Assembly (NCBI GenBank): GCA_000495415.1
Contig: AWGX01000456.1
Location: 1-12,841, forward strand
DNA: 12,841 bases
From: Smithella sp. ME-1
GTDB lineage: Bacteria > Desulfobacterota > Syntrophia > Syntrophales > Smithellaceae
Reading direction: 5' to 3'
Shown here piece after piece: positions 1-7,528 of the stretch (position 1 is its first letter; each line of letters opens with the position of its first letter). The notes under the pieces were generated by a model. The model was not told the origin of the DNA. It did not search any database and saw only the letters and a list, made by a program, of their open reading frames with translations. The translations under genes and the position numbers were made by a program.

Positions 1-39
1 CGATTTTATCGGGACAGATGAGCGCTTTTCAACAGTCCC

Positions 40-2211
40 TTAGCTGATAAACAACATCTCCCAGAATTTAGGCAGAGGCCATAGTTCGTCATCAATCAGG
101 TTTTCCAGTTCATCAACATTTTCACGAAGCTCATCCATTTTAGGTTTAACTTTACTGCACAAAGTATCCGCTTTCTTTGCTTCATCATGAATAGCATTGG
201 CCACCTCGACTTTGGCCAGAATGTCCTTGTTCAAATTATAGATATTATTAATGCCATCAACTAACTTCTTTAATATTTCCGTTTGTGCGGAAACAGTTGC
301 CGCGGAACCAAGTGCTTCTCTCGTGGATATTATCGTCTTTGCCAGTATTTTCTGATAAACAACTGCAGCCGGAATTATCTGGCTTAAGCAAATGTTACTT
401 AAACATTTAACTTCGATTTCCAGGTCTTTAATATACTTTTCCAGATAGATAACATACCGGGACTGGAGTTCAACCTTGGAAAGGACCTTATACTTTTCAA
501 AAAGATCTATTGCTTTAACGGTTGCAAGCGCTTTTAAGGCCACAGGAGTTGTTTTATAATTCGGCAAACCTCGTTTGGCTGCTTCTAATTCCCATTCTTT
601 TGTATAGTTGTCACCATTGAATAACACGGGTTTTATTTCTTTAATCTCACTTTTCAAAACTTCAAATACAGCCTGATTAATGTTCTTGGTGTTTTTCGCT
701 TTAATTTTTTCCGCCAGACAATCAAGACTTTCAGCTACAATTGTATTCAAAACCGTACCGGGGAAGGAAATAGACTGCGATGAACCAACCGCTCTGAATT
801 CGAATTTATTGCCGGTAAAAGCAAACGGCGATGTTCTGTTGCGATCGGTATTATCCTTACTTAACAGCGGCAGCGATGAAATATCCAAATCGATAATTTC
901 GGCGTTTGTAGCTTTGGCAACTGTTCCTTTCTCAATACTGGTCAGAATATCCGTAAGCTGATCACCGAGGAAGACGGAAATAATTGCCGGCGGTGCTTCG
1001 TTAGCACCAAGTCTGTGATCATTGGCATAGGTTGCAACCGAAGCCCTGAGAATATCAGCATTTTTATAGACGGCACGAACGACTGCTATTAGAAACACAA
1101 GAAATGTAATATTTTCATGGGGAGTGCGTCCGGGGTTCAATAAATTATTCCCATTGTTATCGGCAAGAGACCAGTTAACATGTTTTCCGGAACCATTTAT
1201 CTTGGCAAAAGGCTTTTCGTGAAGCAGGCAGGCGAGGTTATGTTTTTTAGCCACCGATTTCATGGTATCCATAACAATTTGATTATGATCAACAGCAAGA
1301 TTGGCTTCTTCAAACACAGGCGCTATCTCAAACTGGGAAGGCGCCACTTCATTATGCCTGGTTTTCGCCGGAACGCCGAGTTTGAAGAGTTCCTCTTCCA
1401 TATCGTGCATGTAAGATGATATTCTCTCTTTGATGCTGCCAAAATACTGATCTTCCAGCTCCTGACCTTTAGCCGGAGGCGCACCTACGATAGTGCGGCC
1501 GCCAAGCACAAGATCCTGCCTTTTGAAAAAATAATCCATATCAATTAAAAAATATTCCTGCTCCGGTCCTAAAGTGGCATGGACCTTCTTGACATTCTTC
1601 GCTCCCAAAAGTTTCAGCATATTAACCGCGCTATTACTTACCGCTCTGTTAGATCTGAGTAATGGTGTTTTCTTGTCGAGCGCTTCACCCGTATAAGAAA
1701 TAAAAACGGTAGGAATACAAAGAGTTGTCGAAATGCCGTTTCTTCTGATGAAGGCGGGAGATGAAATATCCCAGGCAGTGTAACCTCTTGCTTCAAATGT
1801 TGCACGAATACCACCGGAAGGAAAACTGGAAGCATCCGGTTCGCCCTGAACAAGCTGTTTGCCAGAGAATTTTTCCATCACTTCACCAACTGCGGTTGGC
1901 TCAACAAAAGCATCGTGTTTTTCAGCCGTAGCGCCGGTCATCGGCTGAAACCAGTGAGCAAAATGGGTTGCCCCTTTTTCCAGTGCCCATTCCTTTATGG
2001 CATGAGCTACAATGTCCGCAGTTGCCAGATCAAGAATTTTATCTTCATTAATCGCTTCCATTATTTTTTTATAGGCATCTTTCGGGAGTTTTTCCTTCAT
2101 TACCTTATAATTAAAAGTGTCTTCACCATAATATTCAGAAACGGGCACAAATTTTTCCTTCTCGATAGTATAACTTCTCTCCGAGGCGATGACCGGTTTT
2201 GATTTTTTCAT
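40..2211 (-). CDS. glnN: Type III glutamine synthetase (GSIII)
   Basis: Cytoplasmic ATP-dependent enzyme making glutamine from glutamate and ammonia. The 723-aa length fits the type III family (about 700-730 aa) and is far longer than GSI (about 470 aa). Visible family motifs, in order: DASSFPSGGIR (126-136), GPEQEYF (215-221, metal-binding glutamates), RHNEVAPSQFEIAP (285-298), NGSGKHVNWS (339-348, the glutamate/ammonia-site region), DHRLGANEAPP (398-408) and RNRTSPFAFTGNKFEFR (from 458, with the final metal/ATP-site glutamate). The C-terminal 80 or so residues are charged and helical, as is usual in GSIII. The start is supported by GGAGG four bases upstream (2216-2220, minus strand). The gene is divergent from the glutamate synthase operon, so the two halves of the GS-GOGAT cycle share one control region. 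A sigma-54 promoter match lies about 125 bases upstream. No frameshift or missing motif is seen. The GSI adenylylation system need not apply to this type. Confidence 0.96.
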   Translation of the reverse strand: MKKSKPVIASERSYTIEKEKFVPVSEYYGEDTFNYKVMKEKLPKDAYKKIMEAINEDKILDLATADIVAHAIKEWALEKGATHFAHWFQPMTGATAEKHDAFVEPTAVGEVMEKFSGKQLVQGEPDASSFPSGGIRATFEARGYTAWDISSPAFIRRNGISTTLCIPTVFISYTGEALDKKTPLLRSNRAVSNSAVNMLKLLGAKNVKKVHATLGPEQEYFLIDMDYFFKRQDLVLGGRTIVGAPPAKGQELEDQYFGSIKERISSYMHDMEEELFKLGVPAKTRHNEVAPSQFEIAPVFEEANLAVDHNQIVMDTMKSVAKKHNLACLLHEKPFAKINGSGKHVNWSLADNNGNNLLNPGRTPHENITFLVFLIAVVRAVYKNADILRASVATYANDHRLGANEAPPAIISVFLGDQLTDILTSIEKGTVAKATNAEIIDLDISSLPLLSKDNTDRNRTSPFAFTGNKFEFRAVGSSQSISFPGTVLNTIVAESLDCLAEKIKAKNTKNINQAVFEVLKSEIKEIKPVLFNGDNYTKEWELEAAKRGLPNYKTTPVALKALATVKAIDLFEKYKVLSKVELQSRYVIYLEKYIKDLEIEVKCLSNICLSQIIPAAVVYQKILAKTIISTREALGSAATVSAQTEILKKLVDGINNIYNLNKDILAKVEVANAIHDEAKKADTLCSKVKPKMDELRENVDELENLIDDELWPLPKFWEMLFIS

Positions 2212-2335
2212 AATTCCTCCATTTATCTTTTTAAAATATTCCGTAATTTTTACATAATAAGGTATTTTTTATCAAATCTCTCCGAGACAGATTCAACATG
2301 TAAAACGAGATCTCCATTTTAACTGGATTAGCTTA

Positions 2336-2354
2336 GTGCGAAAAATATGCCACA
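2336..2354 (-). promoter_or_regulatory. Probable sigma-54 (-24/-12) promoter for glnN
   Basis: Reading the minus strand, the sequence is TGTGGCATATTTTTCGCAC. It carries the -24 GG (2351-2350) and the -12 GC (2339-2338) separated by exactly 10 bases, as RpoN promoters require. Against TGGCAC-N5-TTGCA, the -24 block matches TGGCA, and the -12 block reads TCGCA, one mismatch. Transcription would begin near 2326, giving a leader of about 115 bases before the glnN start. Sigma-54 control is classical for nitrogen assimilation genes, which supports the call; it also implies an NtrC-type activator, not encoded here. Confidence 0.62.
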
Positions 2355-2636
2355 CTGCATATTGCGGATACATTATAACAATTCACCGCCATTCGTCCAC
2401 TTTAATATTGGCATTTATGGAACAAATACTTCTTGATATTGATGAACATTTACTGTAAATTTATAACATCGATTCTAAAAATAGAACAAAAATGTATTAT
2501 AAATCCAGCAGAAAAACAATTTTGTAACATTATATTTGTTAGTCGTTTAAGAAATTTTCTTTCGGAATCTAATTTTCTACAAAATTATTCAATTTGTTCT
2601 TCCGTGATACGCGGCTCCTTCATTTAAACCAAGCTA

Positions 2637-2653
2637 TTGGCATCTATTTTGCT
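2637..2653 (+). promoter_or_regulatory. Strong sigma-54 (-24/-12) promoter for the glutamate synthase operon
   Basis: The sequence TTGGCATCTATTTTGCT has the invariant GG (2639-2640) and GC (2651-2652) exactly 10 bases apart. It matches TTGGCA at -24 and a full TTGCT at -12. Transcription should start about 12 bases after the GC, near 2664, leaving a leader of about 60 bases before the ATG at 2726. This also argues against the upstream in-frame ATG at 2594 as translation start, because that codon would lie outside the transcript. Confidence 0.78.
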
Positions 2654-2725
2654 GTTAAACTAGCCGGATATATATGTAAACAGAGTTTCATCATTAATTA
2701 CAGTAACGGAAGAGAAATACAAGAC

Positions 2726-4576
2726 ATGAATCTGGTAGAAGAATTTAAAAAAACGGCAGGCGATATAAAAATTATCGTTAAAGAAGAAGAAAAAGAAATA
2801 TACAGCCATGATATAGGCGATGTTCCTACAATCATGACTAAAACATTTTTTCAGATACAACCTGATTTTGTCGTCCAGCCTGAAAATGTTGATGAGATCA
2901 AGAAAGTTCTGGAATTTGCTAACGCGAAAAAAGTGCCGGTTATTCCCAGAGGCGCCGCGTCCTGGGGTTTCGGAGGAGTAATTCCAACAAATGGCGGAAT
3001 CGTTATAGATTTGTCGCCTTTTAGAAAAATCCTCTATCTCAATAAAGGACAAAAGACCGTTACCGTAGAAGCCGGAGCCAGGTGGAGTGATATTGATATC
3101 CTGGCCAAAAAAGTAGGCCTTTGCCTGATGACATATCCATCAAGTAAGTTTTCGACGGTTGGAGGCTGGATTGCCACAGGCGGATATGGAATTAACAGTT
3201 TTCATTATGGTCACTTATCCAATCAGATTGTGTCCATGACAGTTATAACGCCTTTGGGCGAAACCAAAAAGATCACTCCCCATGATCCCGAATTTGAATA
3301 TTTCGTTTCCACGGAAGGGGAGTTTGGAATTATTGTAGAAATTAATCTGAAATTACGTGATGTCCCTCAGGCATCTTATCCGCATTTGTTTTATTTTGAA
3401 AAAGACAAAGAAGCTTTCTCTTTCATAGAAAAATTCATTAAGTCGGGACAGGCGGCTGAGTTCAAACCAAACGTAATCCGGTTTCTTGATGAGAATCATC
3501 TCAACGACATTAATGAAATCATGCATTCGAAAGTCTTTAAGAAGAACGCGGGGGTTCTGGTTGAATTCGGTAATTCCGAAGACGATAATAATTTTTTGAA
3601 GACTATGGAGAGCGATTACAAAGTTGAAGAAGCGCCGCGCTATGTTGCCAGTTATTTGTGGAATGAGCGATTATTCGGCATGAAAACAAAACGCCTGGGT
3701 CCCACAATTCTAGCCAGCGAAAGCATGATTCCTATAGAATCGGCAGCGGATTTTATTACCAAAGCAAAAAAACTGGGGGCCAATTTCAGCGTAGAAATCT
3801 TTATTGATTCTTATATTATCAACGAAAAGATGGCTCTCATCATGACCAATTTCCTCTGTGATTCCAGGAAAAGAAGATATTACATTGATTTGCCGCTGCA
3901 GACCATGCTTACTCAAACGGCAGTTTCCATGGGCGCCGAACCTTACGGGCTGGGTATATGGAACGCTGCATTCATTAATCATTTATATAACGCTGAAAAG
4001 AAACAAAAATTGTTAAACTATAAAGCGAAGGTCGATCCGAACAATATAATGAATCCGGGGAAATTTTTTTCAATCAAATCAAAGTATTTAAATATACCCG
4101 CGATTATATTCAAACCGGGCATTTTTAGCCTTTTAATAAAGATGTTGATTTGGGTATCACCAGTCGTTGGGAAAATGGCCACACTGGCCTTGGGAAAAGA
4201 TCAGAAAGTTGACAGTCTTGATTTTGAATTGACCACTCATGCCTGTGCCAAATGCGGAAACTGTATTGCAGTATGCCCGGCATATCTGGTCACAAAAAAC
4301 GAAGAGGTCACGGCGAAAGGCAAAATTGCTCTGGCAAAAAAATTAATCGAAGGCCGGCCTGTTACAAAAGAAGAAGCTGAAAATGCGTTTATGTGTATGC
4401 ACTGCAAAGGCTGCGAGGAAATTTGCCAAACCAATCTGGAATTGATGATGCTTTGGGATGCGCTGGAAAAAAGGGTCGAAGCAAAATTCGGCCGGCCGGA
4501 AGATAAAATAAGCGATTTTTTGAAACGGGTTGATGAAAGCAAGGAATACTGGGAAATGGTGGATCGGAATAACTGA
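2726..4576 (+). CDS. GlcD-like FAD-binding oxidoreductase with C-terminal two-[4Fe-4S] domain
   Basis: Flavoprotein of the FAD-linked oxidase family (D-lactate, glycolate and 2-hydroxyglutarate dehydrogenases), 616 aa from the chosen start. The N-terminal half is a PCMH-type FAD domain: PRGAASWGFGG at 74-84 and STVGGWIATGGYG at 143-155. The substrate half ends with the family signature DPNNIMNPGKFF (437-448). A hydrophobic, partly basic segment follows at about 456-490. A ferredoxin-like tail then carries C507/C510/C513/C517-P and C557/C560/C563/C567, enough for two [4Fe-4S] clusters. The ATG at 2726 is preferred over 2594 because GGAAGAG precedes it (2708-2714), the sigma-54 start site lies between the two codons, and homology starts only after 2726. 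It is the first gene of the operon, 42 bases before the next. The substrate cannot be read from sequence. Its place suggests that it feeds electrons to the glutamate synthase, in place of the absent GltD; that is inference. Confidence 0.85.
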   Translation: MNLVEEFKKTAGDIKIIVKEEEKEIYSHDIGDVPTIMTKTFFQIQPDFVVQPENVDEIKKVLEFANAKKVPVIPRGAASWGFGGVIPTNGGIVIDLSPFRKILYLNKGQKTVTVEAGARWSDIDILAKKVGLCLMTYPSSKFSTVGGWIATGGYGINSFHYGHLSNQIVSMTVITPLGETKKITPHDPEFEYFVSTEGEFGIIVEINLKLRDVPQASYPHLFYFEKDKEAFSFIEKFIKSGQAAEFKPNVIRFLDENHLNDINEIMHSKVFKKNAGVLVEFGNSEDDNNFLKTMESDYKVEEAPRYVASYLWNERLFGMKTKRLGPTILASESMIPIESAADFITKAKKLGANFSVEIFIDSYIINEKMALIMTNFLCDSRKRRYYIDLPLQTMLTQTAVSMGAEPYGLGIWNAAFINHLYNAEKKQKLLNYKAKVDPNNIMNPGKFFSIKSKYLNIPAIIFKPGIFSLLIKMLIWVSPVVGKMATLALGKDQKVDSLDFELTTHACAKCGNCIAVCPAYLVTKNEEVTAKGKIALAKKLIEGRPVTKEEAENAFMCMHCKGCEEICQTNLELMMLWDALEKRVEAKFGRPEDKISDFLKRVDESKEYWEMVDRNN

Positions 4577-4618
4577 TCCATTTGAAATTAATTTTACAGA
4601 GAAGATGAATTAACTATT

Positions 4619-6031
4619 ATGCCGAAAAAATATCACATTCATTCAAAAGTAACACCGCTTAATCTGGATTATATATTTAAATTCAAGATTGAACGTGGAG
4701 AAAACTGCATCAATTGCGGTAAATGCACCAAAGTGTGCATTTATGAAGCACACAAACGGGGCAAAGGCGGTGATCCGCGTAAAATGGCCGACCCCAATAC
4801 AGTGGTTTGCAGAAACTGCTTTCGCTGCATTCAGGAATGCCCGCGGGGAGCTCTGGAAAAATCTCTGGATAAGGATTTTTTAAATATCGGCGGCTCTTAC
4901 TGGAAATCCGATATGTTCATAACCTTATGGAAACAGGCGGAAGATGGCAAAGTTCCGGTTACCGGTGCCGGTTATCGCGGCCCGTTCACCGGACCGGGAT
5001 TTGACAGTATGTGGACCGACATGTCGGAAATCGTCCGACCGACACGTGACGGAATCCACGGAAGGGAATATATCAATACATCTGTGGAATTGGGCAGAAA
5101 ACTCAACCATCTGGTTTTTGACGAAAAAGGAAATCTTAAATCGAAAATTCATGACACGGTTGATATTCCCATTCCCATTATTTTTGATTTCCCTCACGAA
5201 CAACTAAGTCCGAATGTAAAGACCGGCATTATCAGAGCGGCAGCGGAGCTGAATACCTTTATCATATTGTCCGCAGCCGATATTACCGGAGATGCCAAAA
5301 AACATTTAAAAAACATTATTCCGTTAATATCACTGAAGGATGTCGACAAGTTTCAGGGATTAATCAAAACGGTAAAAATCGTGGCTCTGGAGTACAGCGA
5401 TGAATTATTGAACTCTCTTGCTGCTACACTGGATAAGATAAAAAAAATACATAACGTACTGACGATAGTTCGTGTACCGGCAACAAAATCCGTCGAAGAC
5501 ACCGTTTGCCGTCTTACGCAAAGCGGCGCGCAAATTATTCACGTTGTGGCCGATTATCACGGCATGGAATTTAACAAAGTCTCCGGTGAAAACCGGCGCC
5601 TGTCGAAAGATGTTATCCGTGCAGTGCATCTAAAGCTTGTGGAAGAAAGAATCCGCGACGAGGTTACCATTATCTTTTCCGGTGGAATCGCCATGGCTGA
5701 ACATGTCCCCAAGGCAATGATCTGCGGCACCGACCTGACAGCGATCGATTTGCCCCTCCTTATCGCGCTGGGTGCCAGATTATATGAAGAACCGGAAAAG
5801 ATACTGGTATTCCCCGACGAACTGGAAAAAATCACGGCGCGAATCGTGATGCAAAGAGTCATAAATCTTATGGGCGCATGGCATTCGCAGCTTTTGGAAG
5901 TTATGGGTGCAATGGGTATCCGCGAAGCGCGGCGTTTACGCGGCGAAACAGGAAGAGCCATCTTCTTTGAAGAAATTGATAACGAAACTTTTGGAAAAAT
6001 ATTTAAACAAAGAGAATCAGCAAACTTATGA
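4619..6031 (+). CDS. Ferredoxin-domain protein with degenerate glutamate-synthase-like C-terminus
   Basis: 470 aa. The N-terminus holds a two-cluster ferredoxin domain: C30/C33/C36/C40 and C64/C67/C70/C74-P. The rest lines up by eye with the FMN domain of the next gene, but the active-site elements are gone. Where the partner has GGYGGTGAAP, this protein has VVADYHGMEF; the TGEGG and AQGAKPG motifs have no counterpart; and the three cysteines of the [3Fe-4S] cluster are absent. What remains is the fold-like outline: GAQIIHVV, FSGGIAMAEHVPKA, and a C-terminal helix region (QRVINLMGAWHSQLLEVMG) parallel to QRLTNMYHAWNIQLVEILQ next door. It is therefore probably a non-catalytic paralogue that carries electrons or scaffolds the complex. 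It overlaps the next gene by four bases (ATGA), pointing to coupled translation and roughly equal amounts. The ribosome site is weak (AGAGAAG, 4598-4604). The frame is intact, so this is not a pseudogene. Confidence 0.8.
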   Translation: MPKKYHIHSKVTPLNLDYIFKFKIERGENCINCGKCTKVCIYEAHKRGKGGDPRKMADPNTVVCRNCFRCIQECPRGALEKSLDKDFLNIGGSYWKSDMFITLWKQAEDGKVPVTGAGYRGPFTGPGFDSMWTDMSEIVRPTRDGIHGREYINTSVELGRKLNHLVFDEKGNLKSKIHDTVDIPIPIIFDFPHEQLSPNVKTGIIRAAAELNTFIILSAADITGDAKKHLKNIIPLISLKDVDKFQGLIKTVKIVALEYSDELLNSLAATLDKIKKIHNVLTIVRVPATKSVEDTVCRLTQSGAQIIHVVADYHGMEFNKVSGENRRLSKDVIRAVHLKLVEERIRDEVTIIFSGGIAMAEHVPKAMICGTDLTAIDLPLLIALGARLYEEPEKILVFPDELEKITARIVMQRVINLMGAWHSQLLEVMGAMGIREARRLRGETGRAIFFEEIDNETFGKIFKQRESANL

Positions 6032-7509
6032 AACCAGCAACTGTAAAAATTAAAAAAATGCCCTCCCGGTTCAAGCATCAGGTGCCCAAGTATAAGGTTA
6101 CCAGATCAAGCGCATGTATCAATTGCGGCACCTGCGCCAAATCATGTCCTTATGGAGTGCACGAAAGACAGGAAGGGCACAACAAGATGAGTGTGCCGAT
6201 AGATTACAAATGCATCGGGCTTGAATGTGAACACAATGATTTTTACTGCGTAAAAAAATGTCCGCGCAACGCATTGAGTATCTCACTCAACCCCATGTAT
6301 CAAACGCTAGGTGATTACCGCTGGACGGCGGATATGATTACGGGAACATGGATAATGGCGGAAACAGGATATCCACCGGAGAGAAAAGACCTGGAATACA
6401 ATACCGGCAATTCCGGCGGTGGCTTCGACAAGCTTCGTCTCAAGTTTCCGGATAAGCCGTCGAAAATAGACAAGCTGGAAATATCAACGGAAATTCCCTT
6501 AAACCGCAGAAACGACGGACGCGTCAATATCACTATTTCCACGCCCGTTTATGGAGGTGGAATGTCCTTCGGTTCGGTCAGCCTGCCGACAATGACGGCC
6601 AAGGCCCATAACGCCGCATTATGGAATACCTTTACCTGTACCGGTGAGGGAGGTTATCCGGAAATGCTTCAACCGTACGACGATCATGTTATTACTCAGG
6701 TGGCCACCGGTTTGTTCGGCGTGCGCGAAGAAACCATTCAGCGTGTAAAAATCGTGGAGTTCAAATACGCGCAGGGTGCGAAACCGGGCTTGGGCGGGCA
6801 TTTACTGGGTGAAAAAAATACGGAAAGTGTCGCCCGCATGAGGGAAGCAGTCAAGGGATCTTCTTTGTTTTCACCTTTTCCTTTTCATTCCGTGTATTCC
6901 ATTGAAGATCACAAGAAACACATTGACTGGATAAAAGAAATCAATCCCCATGCGCTTATTTCAGTCAAGGTTTCGACGCCCAATGACGTGGATATGGTTG
7001 CCGTAGGTTCCTACTACGCCGGCGCTCATATCATTCATATCGACGGCGGATACGGCGGAACAGGAGCTGCGCCGGACATTGCCAAGAAAAATATAGCCAT
7101 GCCCATCGAATACGCGATATCAAAAGTTCACAATTTCCTGAAGGATGAAGGCGCCCGCGATGCCATGACTCTTATCGCCTCCGGCGGCATAAGAACCGCC
7201 CACGATCTGGCCAAAGCCATTTGTCTGGGAGCGGACGGCGCGGTTATCGGCACGGCGGAAATGGTTTCGCTGGAATGTGTACGCTGTGGCAACTGCGAAT
7301 CAGGTCGCGGTTGCGCCCGGGGTATAGCCTCCACCGATTCGGAACTGGCTGATTTATTTAACGAGGAATGGGCAACACAGCGTTTAACAAACATGTACCA
7401 TGCCTGGAACATCCAGCTTGTGGAAATTTTGCAGCGTTTCGGCATGAGAAGTGTCCGGGAACTTGTCGGACGAACGGATCTGCTGGAACATATAGACTAC
7501 AGTAAGTAA
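6028..7509 (+). CDS. gltB: Glutamate synthase, FMN/3Fe-4S synthase subunit with N-terminal ferredoxin domain
   Basis: Catalytic synthase domain (GltB domain II) as a free-standing 493-aa protein: 2-oxoglutarate plus ammonia plus two electrons gives glutamate on FMN. The N-terminal ferredoxin part has C30/C33/C36/C40-P and a second, unusually spaced set C62/C67/C74/C78-P. The synthase part shows TPVYGGGMSFGSVS, CTGEGGYPEM, KYAQGAKPGLGGHLLG, the FMN-loop GGYGGTGAAP (340-349) and SGGIRTAHDLAKA (from 385). The [3Fe-4S] ligands are probably C417/C423/C429 (x5, x5 spacing; bacterial GltB usually has x5, x4). The layout is that of archaeal-type glutamate synthases, where the ferredoxin domain precedes domain II. 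It overlaps the gene before by four bases and lies 19 bases ahead of the amidotransferase gene, which should supply ammonia. A related alternative is the N-methylglutamate synthase or Glx families, which share these domains; the divergent glutamine synthetase favours true glutamate synthase. Confidence 0.9.
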   Translation: MKPATVKIKKMPSRFKHQVPKYKVTRSSACINCGTCAKSCPYGVHERQEGHNKMSVPIDYKCIGLECEHNDFYCVKKCPRNALSISLNPMYQTLGDYRWTADMITGTWIMAETGYPPERKDLEYNTGNSGGGFDKLRLKFPDKPSKIDKLEISTEIPLNRRNDGRVNITISTPVYGGGMSFGSVSLPTMTAKAHNAALWNTFTCTGEGGYPEMLQPYDDHVITQVATGLFGVREETIQRVKIVEFKYAQGAKPGLGGHLLGEKNTESVARMREAVKGSSLFSPFPFHSVYSIEDHKKHIDWIKEINPHALISVKVSTPNDVDMVAVGSYYAGAHIIHIDGGYGGTGAAPDIAKKNIAMPIEYAISKVHNFLKDEGARDAMTLIASGGIRTAHDLAKAICLGADGAVIGTAEMVSLECVRCGNCESGRGCARGIASTDSELADLFNEEWATQRLTNMYHAWNIQLVEILQRFGMRSVRELVGRTDLLEHIDYSK

Positions 7510-7528
7510 AGAGCGGGGTTTAGTAATA

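Larger units (their letters stand above)
2212..2725. other. Divergent intergenic control region
   Basis: This AT-rich stretch of about 510 bases separates glnN (leftward) from the glutamate synthase operon (rightward). It holds two outward-facing sigma-54 promoter matches (2336-2354 minus; 2637-2653 plus) roughly 285 bp apart, which leaves room for shared activator sites between them. I could not find a convincing NtrC-type dyad by eye. The glnN leader includes a perfect 8-bp palindrome, GAGATCTC (2307-2314), and no recognised riboswitch. The sequence ACATTATA occurs twice (2370-2377 and 2527-2534), and AATTTTCT occurs twice between 2550 and 2580; both may be chance in AT-rich DNA. The short open frames here show no ribosome site or family resemblance and are not called as genes. 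Confidence 0.6.

Noticed and set aside
11..39. Terminator hairpin after glnN (GGGAC / GTCCC)
   Set aside because: Only a 5-bp stem with a 19-base loop and no proper T-run; the window edge prevents judging more.
2212..2326. Glutamine riboswitch in the glnN leader
   Set aside because: No recognisable glnA-motif core or stable stem set was seen; only a short palindrome and weak hairpins.
2408..2424. TTGGCATTTATGGAACA as another sigma-54 promoter
   Set aside because: It has the -24 TTGGCAT block, but the position 10 bases after GG is AC, not GC, and there is no TTGC. The spacing rule fails.
2433..2461. Possible sigma-70 promoter (TTGATA, 17-bp spacer, TAAATT)
   Set aside because: The -10 match is poor (4 of 6) and such matches are common in AT-rich DNA; the sigma-54 element nearer the gene is much stronger.
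2433..2627. Small open frame of 64 aa in the intergenic region
   Set aside because: No ribosome site, no recognisable protein features, and it overlaps the control region with AT-rich composition.
4619..6031. Pseudogene call for the degenerate glutamate synthase paralogue
   Set aside because: The frame is open over its full length, both ferredoxin cysteine sets are intact and it is translationally coupled to the next gene, so it appears to be a maintained protein.
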